Shown here in pieces: positions 31,430 to 44,047 of a stretch of DNA of 64,000 bases; position 1 is the stretch's first letter; each line of letters starts with the position of its first letter. The position numbers were made by a program, and so were the translations under genes. The notes below the pieces were generated by a model. The model did no database searches. It was not told the DNA's origin and saw nothing but the letters and a program-made list of their open reading frames with translations. Source of the stretch: Limnanthes douglasii subsp. nivea (taxonomy: Eukaryota; Streptophyta; Magnoliopsida; Brassicales; Limnanthaceae); contig JAUPFV010000003.1 of the NCBI GenBank assembly GCA_036936605.1, positions 81,390,273 through 81,454,272 on the forward strand, given 5' to 3'.

Positions 31430-31723
31430 GGACAAGGCTAAAGTGGTTAGCTCACCACTTTCTATTTATTTCAAGTTAATCAAGAAACAATGTCTTTCAA
31501 CTAATGAAGAAAAGAGAGATATGGATAATATTCCATATGCATCTAAAGTTGAAAGTCTCATGTATTCTATTCATTCATACTTGGTATTTTTTGTTTAGGA
31601 TCATTATCTCTAATCATATTTGATACAAGAAGGAAGATTTCGTTTGTGTGTTTATTTCTTGACAAAGTGGTATCAGAACGACTGGTTGTGCATTTGTCAT
31701 ATATCAAATATGAAGCTGAATAT
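31430..31723 (+). pseudogene. Copia RT end, LTR remnant and PBS of C3
   Basis: 31432-31567 encodes DKAKVVSSPLSIYFKL, PYASKVESLMY, the conserved end of copia RT before RNase H. From about 31567 it changes to LTR-like sequence ending cttgaca, followed by AAGTGGTATCAGAACGAC at 31665-31682, a decayed initiator-Met PBS. The leader is cut at 31723 by G-C and resumes at 40176. Confidence 0.65.
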
Positions 31724-32078
31724 TGATAAGGTCGGATATATTTGACATTACTCTTTACGTATATCCGAAGGGCAGTTCGGACATAACCAGTACCATGTCG
31801 AACCAAACATAATATGTTAGTGGAACGTGACTCATCTAGTTGCTATTCATTTAATCTCTTAGCCTAATGGGTTTTTAAACTTAACCCAAGCCCATGATCT
31901 AGCCCGGAAGGCCCATGGATCATTAAAATGAGTATAAATACCCCAACCACTTCCATTAATATGGGTTATCAGAATTTAATGCTAGCACACACCTTAATTA
32001 TCTCTTTGCATGTCACCTTAAATATTAAATTCCCAAAACAGTTTACAAAATTACCTCGATCAGAAATAACCCACACCA
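31724..32078 (+). repeat. G-C 5' LTR
   Basis: 355 bp. Core promoter GAGTATAAATACCCC near 31930. Followed by TTGGCGACCACAGTGAG at 32081, the primer-binding site shared with G-A and G-B. Confidence 0.8.
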
Positions 32079-32099
32079 AATTGGCGACCACAGTGAGAG

Positions 32100-33660
32100 A
32101 AAGTCGGTGCCTGAATTTCATATTTAAAACCAGTAAAAAAAGTAGTTCGGATGGACCTTCATACATAATGAGTACACTATTGAGGAGCGCAATCAGTTGA
32201 GGGCTGAGATAGAGGCATTGAGAGCGCTAAAACAAGCAGAGTAACGGGTTAAAGAAAAATCTGCTGCGTCGATGCTTCACCATACTGACAGTCCTTGAGA
32301 GAAGGGACAGTCCCTAAAGACTCATTTCAGCTCCAAAAAAACACATGCATCTAAACATGTGGAGAGGTCCACTTCGGAATCCTCCAACTGCTCATCTAAT
32401 AATGCAGAGCTTGAAGAGTCAGTCTTATCCTGCAGTGATGAAAGCGGGTGAAAAAAGAAAATTAGGCTTATCCAAAAGCATTCAAGAAAAAGGGATGGGC
32501 ATGACAGGCTCAAGAAACACCATGGGAAGATAAAGGGTTCACTTGATCATCATATTGACCGTTTTCTGATTGATCCCTTTGTTTTCCAGTCTGAACGAGG
32601 TATTTTTACTACTCCAAATGAGGACATTGTGTTTAGCTGTAGCAAAAACTGGAGGCAATCACCTTTTTATGCAAAAATACTATTTGGACATCTTCCTAAA
32701 AGGTTTGACAACTCTAAGATGGAAAAATGTGTCGGGAGCAAATATCCGGACAACCATCTTGAGCAGTTTAAGAACTTTATGATGAACTTTGACGATGACG
32801 ACAAATTTTTGTGAAGGGATTTCTCTCAGACCTTCACGGAAACTGCCCTCAAGTGGTATAATAGTCTCCCTCAACGATCTATAATTTTTTTACATCATTT
32901 GGATTGCCCTCTAGAGGAAATTCGTTCGAAGTAAGGAGCTTAAGGGTAATGGTAATACCACCATCCATTGCGCTCATGAGCCAAATGAGTTTCTAAAATA
33001 ATACATCAACCGGTTTGTGAATACAAAGAATGGGTTAGCAGACTGCTTTGAACAAGTTGTAATTGCTTCCCTCAGACAGGGTTTGAATCCAGACAACTTA
33101 GCTGATTCAGTGACTTGAAAGAAGGCTATGACCTCGAAGGGTTGTTAAATCAATTTGGAAAACAGATTAATGTTGAGGAAACAAAGAAATCCAGAGGCAT
33201 CTAACCTATCAAGGCGGAATCAGTCCAACCAGAACCAAAACCAACACGTTAGAAATAAAAGGGGACCTTGGGTTCAATCTCAGTGGTTTGCTGAATTGGG
33301 AGAAACCATGGCCACAATATATGACAAAAATAAAAATGAAGTACATTGGGGATGATACCATAGTGACATTGGGGATGATACCCATGATTGCATAGCTTTG
33401 AAGCAAGAGGTGCAGAACCTCATTGAAAGGGGTAAGTTGGGGGGCTTATGTTAAAAAACAAAGAGGAGAAGGCCGGATAATACACAATCCAATGCAAACA
33501 CTCCCGAACTACTCCTTCAAGGCTTCTTGGAATGTCTAGGCAGGAGGATACTATGTTAATTACTAAAAGATTGGATATGGACTCTAAGTACCAAGATCCG
33601 GATCAAATTCGGAATCCGGTGGGGGTAATAAATAACAAGACTACTACTTTCTCTGTTTGA
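32100..33660 (+). pseudogene. gag of G-C
   Basis: Broken into several frames. Recognisable are NEYTIEER-like text near 32165, the capsid approach NHLEQFKNFMMNFDDDDKFL (32750-32815), RFVNTKNGLADCFEQV (33010-33060), LRQGLNPDNLADSV, and the zinc-motif remnant with H-D-C..LKQEVQNLIERG near 33380-33430. Stops replace several Trp and Gln codons. Inactive. Confidence 0.75.
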
Positions 33661-33694
33661 TTAAGTATTTTGAGTTTTTAACAAAAAAATATTC

Positions 33695-33722
33695 GGGGGG
33701 GGGGGGGGGGGGGGAGGGGGGG
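33695..33722 (+). repeat. Poly-G tract (20 G, A, 7 G)
   Basis: In G-A the same position reads TTCGGAGGGGACACT within the gag-protease spacer. The expansion is local. It could form a G-quadruplex or be an assembly artefact. Confidence 0.85.
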
Positions 33723-33789
33723 AACAGTGTGACTGCACGTTCTAGTTCTTCAAGGAAGAGGCATGTCAATAGTTTGACCACCCAATTGG

Positions 33790-34243
33790 ATGGAAGGATG
33801 TCAAACATCTGTACCAAACTCCAGCTCCTTTTATGAAGACGCCATGGTAATAGGGGCATTAATAGGAGAAAATGATATACGTCGAATCCTGATGGACACG
33901 GGTAGTTCGGAAAACATCTTGTTTTTAAGCTCCTACAAAAAGATGAGAAACCCTTCGGTTATTCAACGTTCGTACAGAATCATTTTGGGCTTCAGAGGGA
34001 GTTCCGCAAATGTGATTGGAGAATTTGAAAAAGAAGTATTGCTGGGAAATGGACCTTTTAAGAAAATGGTGATGGTATTGTTTGTTGTGGTATATTACCA
34101 AACATCTTATAATCTTATATTTAAGAGGTCTTGGCTCTCAAGAATGCATGTTGCGGCCTTTACTAGTCTATTAGTGCTTAAAGTACGTTGTCCAAGGACA
34201 AGTAGGTGTTATCCGAAGTAGTTAGATGTAGCCAGGAAATGTT
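33790..34243 (+). pseudogene. Protease of G-C
   Basis: VIGALIGENDIRRILMDTGSS with the catalytic Asp at 33895, then FLSSYKKMRNPSVIQ and FVVVYYQTSYNLIFKRSWLS. Reading is open for 143 codons and ends in a stop near 34219. The UAG seen in G-A, G-B and G-D at the protease-RT border cannot be recognised here because the junction is altered. Confidence 0.8.
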
Positions 34244-36034
34244 ATGCGACTGATCTTGTGTCTAAGTGTGTGGAGGGAGCCTTCCATCGATGGGAATGAA
34301 ATTTATGATCCCAGGGAGGCTCCTTGTGTCAGAATACCTATAGAGGAATTTGAAATTCATTCCATAGCTCAGGGAAAAAGTGTTAAAATTTGTACCAAGA
34401 TGGCAGTAGGTTTGAAACACAGGCTATTAAAGTTTTTAATTGATAATCTACATGTATTTGTATGGTGCAATGATGATGTTACTAGAGTACCTGCTGATGT
34501 AATTTGTCATAACTTGTCTGTACGAGTTGATATTGGACTAGTTGTGCAAAGAAGGTCTTTCTCTAAAGAAAAAGAAGATGTAATGGTTCAATAAGTTAAT
34601 CTATTAACCAAAATGAGCCACATCTAAGAATCTCAATACCCATTATGGACTGTCAATCTTGTCTTGGTCAAGAAAAATAATGGCAAGTGGCGCATGTGTA
34701 TTGACTTCACTGATCTTAATGGAGTATATCCCAAATATCTTTATCTTGTTCCTCAGATTGATCAGTTGGTGGGCTCCACCTTATGGAACAAGCTGTTGTC
34801 CTTCATGGATGCATTTTCAGTAAATACAATTAGATCCGAAAGATCGAGAGCAAACCATTTTAATTACGGATAGAGGTCTTCATTTAATAAAGTGATGCAG
34901 CGATGGTGAAGTTTATATAGATGACATGATGGTGAAGAGCCTTGAAGAAGATGCCTACATCTCCGACCTTCAAGAAACGTTTTCCAGCTTAGAGACTGTG
35001 AATTTAAAGTTAAACTTTCAAAAGTGTGTTTTTGGGGTCTGGTCTGGAAATTTCCAGGGTTATGTAATAAGTGAAAAAGGAATTCAATCGGATTCGGATA
35101 AGCTCAATGTTCTATTACATAGGAATCCTCCTCGGAGCACCAAAGAAGTTCATAGATTGACTGGACAATTATCTATGTTGAACAGGTTTATTTCAAGATC
35201 ATTATACTAATGAGCTCCATTTTTTTAGGTGTTAAGGAATGCCAAAGACTTTGATTGGTCTCCACAGTATGATCAACATTTCTTGAAATCAAGAAGCATT
35301 TGTCTTCACCCATGACTCTCTTTAAACCTGTTAAGTGGGAAAAACTCTACATATACTTAAATGTATCAGAATATGCAGTAAGTGTGGTGCTAGTAAGAGA
35401 AGTGAATAATTACCCTTGTCTGGTTTATTATATTAGCAACAGTCTGTGGAATGTTGAAAGACCATATTTGAAGATCGAAAAGTTGGCTTTGGCATTGGTA
35501 ATTGTGGCAAGATAAATCTGGAGGAAGCTGCAGGAAAATGGCCAAGTTATCTGCAAGAAGTACCATGGGTTTACCGAACCACTCCTCGGATTGCTACACA
35601 AGAATCCCATTTTTCCCTCGTTTATGGGATGGATGCAATCACACTCATAGAAGCTCCTTTATGATCTTACAGGATCCAAAACTATTCTGAACAGGCAAAT
35701 GGTATGGCAGGTAGGAATCAATTGGACTTGATTGAAGAGAGAAGAGTGAAAGCACATTTAAGAACAATTCACTATCAGGGTCTGATAAGTAGCAGATTTG
35801 CCTCGAAAGTTAAAAGAAGATATTTTCAATTAGGAGACAGTCTTAAGAAAAGTCTTTTTGCACACTAAGGAGAAGCAGTTCGACAAGCTGGCTCCGAACC
35901 GGGAAGGTCCTTATGTGGTATGTGAGAAAGTTAAACCAGGGACATACAGACTTCAAGACAAAGAGGATAAAACACTAAAGCACCAATGGAATGTTGAACA
36001 TCTCAAGTCATACTTAGAAAAAAATCTCTTGTAA
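34244..36034 (+). pseudogene. pol of G-C, with deletions in RT and integrase
   Basis: RT entry at 34244-34873 (VFVWCNDDVTRVPADVICH, GKWRMCIDFTDLNG), then a gap of about 90 bp before YIDD at 34914-34925, RT end to 35210, RNase H start to 35515. At about 35515 the sequence jumps from RNase H (LALALVIVAR) to the integrase end (EEAAGKWPSYLQEV, near 35522), so the second RNase H and the integrase catalytic core are gone. The integrase tail continues to about 36034. Confidence 0.8.
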
Positions 36035-36519
36035 ATATTTAATTTTTGATACGTCAATGTAAATATTAGGGCCATATTCTTTCCTACCTTGGTGGGCGGC
36101 GAGGTTTTAGCGAGGTGTCCGGGTTTTTCAGTAATATCTTATGCCTTCTTCAAAATTTTGGTTCAAATTTCTTCTTGACTTAACCATAGTATAAGGTGAT
36201 CGAATATTAAAAACTCATTAAACACTCCGGCTCTCAAATGAAGTATCTTTAAGTTGATCGGATTTGTTAAACACATGATGAGATTCATTAAACATTTGTG
36301 ATTCGAATCATTTATTGGTTATTAAAAACTTATTTAACAGATAATAATTATTGAAAACTATTTAAACATTGACTATAAAGAGATAAACAAGATTCATACA
36401 AAGAAATGTGTGATATGAAAAATTGATCGAAATAGACCCGATCCACAATTCACAAGATGCCTTGACCATTCAAGCACTTTGTTTCATAAGACACAAATTC
36501 AAAACAAATGAAACTTTAG

Positions 36520-39340
36520 GGCCCTTTTCCCTTCGTCTTCTTCATCGCTTTTACCCTTCTTAGGACTTTTGAGTTCACCGCTCGAACTCTCCCCCGTTCC
36601 TTTATTATCTTAAGAGTCTTATCTGCTTGCGTAGTTGTGCTTATTACCATCTGTCAGTGTATGGAAACGGATATCACCGTACTCTAAATATTTCCACAAA
36701 GGACCAAGGGTTCTCTTCGGAAAAGTCACGTGGAATAGCAAAACCATGTCGGACTTAATCCTATCGTCTCTTTTCTCCAAAGAGTCCACCATTTCAGAAG
36801 CATACTTCTCTATTGCTGCAGCTATCTCTTCGGCTTGCTTGTTTACTAAAGAATTAATATCCTCTGCCTTCTCCTTAGGAAGATTCTCCAAGCTATCTCT
36901 TCGGCTAGCATCTAGTTGCTCCTGCAAATCTTTGATCTAGTTTGAAGAAGAAGTTTCCAGTTTGGAATACTTGGTCTGGATCTCTTCAGCTTGCTTGTTT
37001 ACTAAAGAAGTATTCTCCTCTATCTTCTCCTTAATAAAATTCTCCAAGTTGGCTTTGTCTTTGAATAAAGTTTTGACAATAGTGCTAGCATCTAGTTTCT
37101 CCTTAAAAGTTTTAATCTCGTTAGAAGAAGAAATTTCCAGTTCAGAATACTTGGTCTGGAGATCTTTTTGAGCATCTTGTGACTTGTGTAGTTCGGAACC
37201 TAATTTCTCTTTTTCCTTCTTTAAGGACTCTATGCTTTGGTGAGTGGTAGAGAGACTATTCGTCAAGCCCTGGTTTGCTGTGGTCATAGAGGTTATTGTA
37301 GTTGTTTGTTCCCTCACTTGCTTTTCTAGGTTAACTACCAGATGTATATAAACTAAGAGGGCATGACTCAGAGTTTCTTTCTCACTTGATATCACGTATG
37401 TCTCACAATTATGGGTTACAGCATTGGCCGTATTAACATGAGAATAAGGCTCCGCGAAGTCATTCTTGTCCAGATCGCTAAAATACATATTCTGAAACTC
37501 CTCCAGATTGACATCTCCTTTAAAAATTTCCTGTTCGGCTGGAATCAGTGTCTGAGAAGGAAGGTTAGGTGGGATTTCTTGTTGCATAATACTATCAGTA
37601 CGAATAGAAAGAGGGATTTCAAAAGGACGTAAGATTATCTCTGCAACCAAGATAAATTTCTTATTCTTTGCAGGTTTTTCATTATTGTTCTCCTTGTGTC
37701 TCTTGTCATCATTGCTTATGATTTGAGGCAGATCATACAATCCGTCGACTTCTTTGATTGTAACCTCAGCTGCCTCCAGCAAAGAAAAATTGATTCCCCT
37801 TTGGTTTTCCAAACTGACCCCTTATGTGACTTGTTGTGATGGGTTAACTTTGGTTTTCTTTTTCTTATTTTTCTTAATCTTGTCCATGCTAGGGGCTTTG
37901 ACCCGGGAAGGCAAATAAAGTTTGCCATCATTAGCCTCAGATCTCTTTAATATGCGATTATCAATGGGAGGAGTGGTCAGTTGTTCCTAAGTAAGGCATT
38001 TATTCCCTGTAGTGTTCCATAGGTCATACCTTACGAAGTTTACGGAGGGAAAGAAATTGAGGAACCTGTTCCCCCATTTCTTCGATGCCCATTCATTTAG
38101 CTTGGCACTGGTACCTTGGCATGCATCTAAGTGCTACGAAAACTTCTTCGAAAAAACTACAAGAAACCAAAACTGTCTGTTCGAAATAATAACACAGTAT
38201 TTAGAAACTAAGAAAAACATAAATAAAAATTACTTATACTCTTCCAGTGATTGGTTAGTTGACTTGGATTAGTGGCAACTCTTACATTCCTTCCGTTCTC
38301 CCATGCTCCACTGATAAACAGAAATTGGGTCCTCCATAGATTTTTGAACTCCAACAAGTCATTAACCACCTTATTATCGTTCCCTATATTATAGTGGTAA
38401 AAGAAGATGTGGTGGTTCTTGCATAGACTCGCCACATCAGCAAAGTGCTCCATAGGTAGTGGGATTTTTGACAACTTTGGTGCCATTATAGGGGCTAGCA
38501 AAGTGTACCATGCATTTGGGCTCAGCTGGCTCAGACATAATTTTAATAAGTGAAAGTACCTGACTATCTGGATCCAAAGGGAACCGGAGTCCCCAATTCA
38601 GCACCTCAGTGTATACTACTAGCTAAGGGACTTGCAGTCCATAGGAGTCTCTGGAGTGACATGGATTATCACTTTAACAGATTAAGGGAACCCCCACTTT
38701 GTTCGCATCCGACTTAACTCAGCAGTATGGGCATACACATAAGCAATGTTTTGAAAGGCTATCATGTACTTCACACTGACTTTCTGAAAGTTTGGCCCCA
38801 CTTTCCCTTCCAAGCACTCTGTAAGTGACTCTGTGTTGGACACACCCACTTAACATTGCCTTTCTGATCTGCTGGAGTGTCCTCTGTCTGTCCAGATGAA
38901 TCAAAGGGAGTATCTTCTATATTATCCTCCATAATTTCCTCCATTATGCTTGACTTCTGTTCAGATGGTTTAGTATCTATTGGCGGCTTCATTGTCTTCG
39001 AACTAGTAGGTTTCGAAGAATTATGAGTAGTTTTAGCGTTATCTTGACGAATTGTTCTTGGAGAGGTGGATTTCTCAATGGATATCTCAGCATCTGAACC
39101 CATTGCCAGGAAATTAGAATTTTTCCTAACACTGAAAACTACCTTTTTGTTAAGTAGGGGGCTTTGGGACTCCTGAACTGAAGACCCTGACTATAGAGGA
39201 GATAGAGTTTGGACAAAATGTATTTTTCTACCAGGAGAGGCAGTGAGGCCAGATGCAACTCTTGCGTCTTTTCTTACTTTCTCCAAATCAGATAAATGCA
39301 GCTAACCTCCTTTCACCAATAAATTTCTGGCTGTGAACAT
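36520..39340 (-). pseudogene. G-C antisense gene
   Basis: Minus-strand pieces: start ATG at 39340 (context MFTARN as in G-A), MGSDAEISIEKS (39103), Transposase_28-like stretch 38900-38280 (NLLRTQFLFISGAWENG-type block near 38340), exon 2 from about 38200 with SLLEAAEVTIKE and the coiled coil (TTANQGLTNSLSTTHQSIES onwards) to 36619. The coiled coil has an internal repeat (VNKQAEEIQTKYSKLETSS at 37000 and 36960, NKQAEEIAAAIEKY at 36840). TATA-like TTTATATAAA lies at 39444-39435, about 95 bp upstream. Several stops. Confidence 0.65.
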
Positions 39341-39819
39341 AAATCTACCGAGACACAATTTAAGAATATTATCAAGCTTTTTTCTCTCTCTGGAAATTCG
39401 TGTGTTCTCAAAGACAATAGAACGGTGGAACCAATTTATATAAAGATGAAGATGTAGGAGTTTACCTAGGAGAAGACAAACCGATTAAAATAATGATTAG
39501 GGGTTATGACGTATGGGGGTTACACCCTAAGTAACCTTTTAGCCAAGTAGGTACATTAATTTTATAAGAAAAAAAAGTTGAGAGGTCAAACCAAAACTTG
39601 ACATGTATCCCACGTTAAAAATGACTTTTGGAATTCTTAACGGTAACGTTGGTCTCTTCAAAATCCGATCAGGTTGACTCTTGGAATTCTTAACGATAAA
39701 GTTAATCTTTATAGTTTGAATACAAACGACAGATCAGAGGATTATCTTGAATTTATACTGAGTTTTATTTTATCGAGTTAGCTCTTCCAAAGATTCTTTG
39801 CAAGACCTAAAGAGGCTAC

Positions 39820-40175
39820 TGAGAAGTTCAGATATGTTTGACATATCCCCTTACGTATATCTGAAGAGTAGTTCGGACATAACAAGTATCATGTCCAACC
39901 GAACTGAATAAATTAGTGGAACGTGACTCAGCTAGTTGCTAGTTATTTTATCTCTTAGGCTAATGGGTTTTTAAACTTGACCCAAGCCCATGATCCGAAC
40001 CGGAAGGCCCATAGATCATTAAAATGAGTATAAATACCCCAACCACTTTCATTAATGAGGGTAATCATAATTTACTGCTAGCACACACCTTAATTATCTC
40101 TCTCTATCTCACCTTAAACATTAAATTCCCAAAACGCTTTACAAAATTACCCTTGATCAGAAATAACCCACACGA
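39820..40175 (+). repeat. G-C 3' LTR
   Basis: 356 bp, collinear with 31724-32078. Preceded by ACCTAAAGAGGCTAC, equivalent to the G-A polypurine tract. Confidence 0.8.
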
Positions 40176-41585
40176 AATACAAGCATAATGGTGACGATGA
40201 ATGGTTCAAATTATCATATATGGAAATCGAAGATGGAACATCTTCTTTATGTTAAAATTTTTCATTTACTAATGTTCCGTGATAAAAAAAAACCTACATA
40301 TAAGTCTGATGCAGAATGGAGAGCTATTCATCGACAGCTTTGTGGCTTTATTCGGCAATGGGTTGATGATAATGTGTTGAATCATGTTGCAGACGAAACA
40401 AATACAAGAACTTTGTTGAGTAAACTTGAGGAATTATATGCTCGGAAGACAGAAAATAGTAAGTTATTATTGTTCAAACAATTGATGTATTTGAGGTATC
40501 AAGATTGATCGCCTCTTACAAATCACTTGAATACCTTTCAAGGCTTGATTGCTTCAAAATCTCGATTGGGTAGTTGACAGTGGTCGTACAAAATTGCTTT
40601 ATGCCACTCCTCGTACAAATATTTTATCATCTTACACCTTTGGTGACTTTGGTTCTGCAAAAATGAGAAATAATGATTCGTCTAAAGTGGTTGGTATTGT
40701 TGATGTTTATCTAGAAACAAGCATGGGTGCAAGATTTATTTTGGAGGGTGTTAAACATATACCCGATCTTCGATTGAATTTGATCTCTACAGGGAAGCTA
40801 GATGATTAAGGCTATTGCAGTATTTTAGCGAATGGGCAGTAGAAACTTACTAAGGGCTCGTTGGTTATGGCAAGATGACATAATGTTCTGCCCTCTACAT
40901 CATGTCTACAAGGGTCCCTGCTGAGAAAATCAATGTTGTTAATGATGAAATAATGGTTGATTAGTGGTATAAAAGACTCAATCACATCAGCAAAAAAGGA
41001 TTAGATATTCAGAGGAAGAAACAATACATTCATGGGATACATAAAGCTCATTTAAAGAAATGCGTACATTGTTTGGCTGGAAAGCAAAATAGAGAGTCTT
41101 TCAAGATATCGGCTCCTTGAAGAAAATTAAGTTTGTTTGACTTGGTGCATACTGATGTTTGTGGTCCTTTCAAAACCAACAAAACTTAGGTTTTGTCTAT
41201 CCTTTGTTACTTTTGTTGATGATTATTCCACGAAAGTTTGGGCTTACACTTTGAAAACGAAAGTTCAAGTGTTAGATGTCTTTAAGCAGTTTCAAGCTTC
41301 AGTTGAAGGACATACTGGGAAATAATTGAAGTGTGTTAGAAGTGATAATGGGGGATTATACATTAGTCTTTTTGATGATTATTGCAGGCAGAAAGGCAAA
41401 GGACACCTCCGAAGACCCCTCAGTTGAATGACGTAGCTGAGAGACTAAACCGAACATTAAGTGAAATGGTGAGATGTCTTCTTTCACAATCACAACTCCC
41501 TAAATACTTTTGGGGTGAAGCTTTAAATACAGTGTCTTGAATCTTAGTCCTTCTGTACATTTAGATGGAGATATCCCAAATAAGG
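40176..41585 (+). pseudogene. Copia C3 gag, protease, integrase remnant
   Basis: ATG at 40188 starts gag (MVTMNGSNYHIWKSKMEHLL, then RDKKKPTYKSDAEWRAIHR). A TGA ends it near 40508. Protease: WVVDSGRTKLLYATPR with the Asp at about 40570 and VKHIPDLRLNLISTGKLDD. GAG-pre-integrase: WYKRLNHISKKGLDI and CVHCLAGKQNR. Integrase: DLVHTDVCGPF, FVDDYSTKVWAYTL, CVRSDNGG, then AERLNRTLSEMVRCLL. RT follows in intact copia elements but here the sequence is cut near 41585 and joined to a T2-type LTR fragment. Confidence 0.85.
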
Positions 41586-41607
41586 TTTGGACATATAACG
41601 ACGTTTC

Positions 41608-41775
41608 TTATGATCAGTGGTATATAAGTAAACCCGTGAGGGTCTTCGGGCGTCAAAGGAAACCCGTGAGAGCCTTTAGGCGCCAAAGCGGACAATATCA
41701 TAGTAGTGTCAAGATCGGTTGTTCTTACTTATATACGGAAGTGGAATATGCGGTATCCATATTCCCCAAAATATC
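41608..41775 (+). repeat. T2-type LTR fragment with 30-bp duplication
   Basis: Starts at GATCAGTGGTATATAAG, misses the USE half, and has aaacccgtgagggtcttcgg repeated as aaacccgtgagagcctttag. It then follows T2 to ATCCATATTCCCC. Confidence 0.7.
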
Positions 41776-41934
41776 CATCACATTTTTATAACGTTGCTCT
41801 AAAATACTAGAGTTGGTGCAGGCCCAAAACCATAACTTTTAGTACCTGCCTAAACACAGAGGTTAAAATTAAAAAAGGTTAAAATGGTCGATTGCTTTGG
41901 CGATGTACTATTTTAAACCAGAAAATACTTGCAA

Positions 41935-43400
41935 ACACATTTGCATAAGAGTGGAAAACAGAAATAAAGGCATGCCACATTTCATATATGGCAATGTTAG
42001 AAATCAAAACCTTACTTCTAACTTTAACTGAAAATACACTACTAACTGACTCAAGGCATGTTGACCTATAGCCTTCGGAAAATTATACTTAAATTATTCC
42101 ATTGCCTTGCTAGTCTTCAAACAAGCAAATATCTCTATGTAGTGGAATATGTTGGAATGGCCGACAGTGGAATGAAGCTGAAGCTGAAATGGAACCTTAT
42201 GAGTTTTTTCAAAGAATATAGTTGTTATAAGAAAATATCTAACGATGCAGCTTCAACTATGTAGTGGAATGGATGTTGGACAAACAAATTACATCTCTAT
42301 GCTTTCAAACTTGCTTTAGGTATAACAAAAAAATTCCTAACACTTGAAGAGGAAAAATATATGGCGCTTAATATTAAGCAACAATTCGACGATATCCGAG
42401 CATCTTAGGAACAATTTGGCCTTCGTCAACAAAATACTAACAATAACAAATGAGTCCAACTTCATTTTTTGAGGAGCATTTTATTTATCATGTATTGCAG
42501 GGAAAAGTCCTAGCACAATATCATCATTACCATATCCAACCTTTCCAAATGCATGCATAGGTGCATCACCAATTATAAGCGAATGTATCGAGGGTCGTAG
42601 CTACGGCAGTGTTTTCGCTCAGTCAATCTTCAAACCAAGATTCAGATACTTCCTCTGAAAATCAATAATCAAAGTTCTTTCAACCTAATGGATAGGAGTT
42701 TCTCTGATTCACGCAAGGTGGCATTAAACTTGGTGGTAATCACAGACAATTCGCCTCCTTTGGTAGTATACTTATCTCTTTAGGCAGAGCATCCAGACCA
42801 TCTAAAAAGATCTAGTCGATCGGTGGTTTTTCCTACTGATATGTTCCCAACAACACCTTGGTTTCATTTAACTTGGCCTTGCATCCATCCACCTGGACCC
42901 TACGGTTTTTAAAAGTCCTAGTAACCTTCTTCTTCCGTAATTGATGAACCAACCGTTTATGTCTTAGTAACGTAACAACCAATAAAAATACAACCAAACA
43001 ACAGAAGAGAAGAGGATCATTTTCTTTCGGCCATCGGATCCCCTCTGTTTTTATTTAAACGGGATATGACCAAAATTTATAAACAACATTTTATTTAAAC
43101 GGGATATGACCAAAATTTTATTGACGTCTCGGAACTCTTTTTATTGTGCTAAGTCATTCGAAATTGAGTGACTTTCATCCAAAAAATAATATAATGTCAC
43201 GACACTTGCTTTATGAAGATTAGTACGCACATTGAAAATACCTACCTTCAGCAAAACCACAAATTTATAAAGGTTAGAACTAAAACACTCGACGCCTGTT
43301 TTTAAAAAAGAAAGGGATAAGTGCAAAGACTCTTAGCTTCCAACAAAATATATAAGACTAAGATAACATTAGTTAACAGAATTGTCTTGTTGTGGAAGAC
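41935..43400. repeat. Repeat X, copy 2 (uninterrupted)
   Basis: Matches 14111-14270, 16561-17062 and 27298-27830 in order. It shows the empty site of G-A near 42985. The minus strand of 42480-42960 has gene-like fragments (AIIGDAPMHAFGKV) that I cannot assign. No functional frame. Confidence 0.65.
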
Positions 43401-43734
43401 ATTAGATAACACTCGACGCTTGCAAATCATGTGCAGCACCAAGCCCGCAGCAGTGTTATTGTAACTGGGTTTATGCCTAACCTCGCATTGTTATCGTCGC
43501 GATAACAACGGGTTTGTGAATCCTGACATGTCTCAGAATTCACCACAGTGCCCACAATTTGCTGGCCATGATGAACACCGTTGAACAAACTCCGATCAAC
43601 GTTAACATCAAGGGTTAAACCGTCGATGAGCTATTGTCCCAATAGTTTGAATTGTATTCATTATATTATGGTTAATTTGATGCTAATTTTAAGAGAAGAA
43701 ATTCGAGACATCAATCAACCCTAATTTAATCGAA
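43401..43734. other. Unassigned noncoding DNA
   Basis: Slightly GC-richer stretch (gcgataacaacggg). No gene or repeat partner found. Confidence 0.45.
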
Positions 43735-44047
43735 AAAACCTCAAAGTATAAAACATACAATTTATCCATATTAAACATGAAAAAACCAACGGTATTTTTG
43801 AATTTTTTTTGGGTGCGATGGGTTGAAAGTTATGACATTAAAAAAAATAAAAAACACGCAAAAGAAAAAACGGTTAAGGGGTATATTGGGATTAAGAGAA
43901 ACTCCACGTGGTTATGGGTACTTAATTTTTAATATCAGGTGAGTCTAAGTAGTTTTTCAATTCCAAATTATTATTGGTATGGTTACCCTTATTTAAACTT
44001 AAACATTAAACTAAACTCTTCGCCCTAAGCCTTCGAAATCGGACCTA
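43735..44047. repeat. Repeat R, copy 3 (fragment)
   Basis: Matches 29900-30190 (ggtatattgggattaagaga, ggttaccctt...aaacttaaac). Ends at gaaatcggacc. Confidence 0.65.

Larger units (their letters stand above)
31724..40175 (+). mobile_element. Ty3/gypsy element G-C, complete ends, decayed
   Basis: LTRs 31724-32078 and 39820-40175 begin TGAKAAGKTC and end CACACCA/CACACGA. Target duplication is AATAT (31719-31723) and AATAC (40176-40180), one change. Same plan as G-A and G-B, with gag, protease, RT, RNase H and integrase end on plus and the antisense gene on minus, but strongly diverged, with many stops and large deletions in RT and integrase. The host is copia C3, between its PBS and gag. Confidence 0.88.

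Noticed and set aside
33695..33722. Poly-G tract as a polypurine tract of an element
   Set aside because: It lies inside the gag-protease spacer of G-C, with no LTR start after it.
39835..40175. G-C LTR starting at TGTTTGACA
   Set aside because: No target duplication results and the polypurine tract would not be adjacent. Starting at 39820 (and 31724) gives both.
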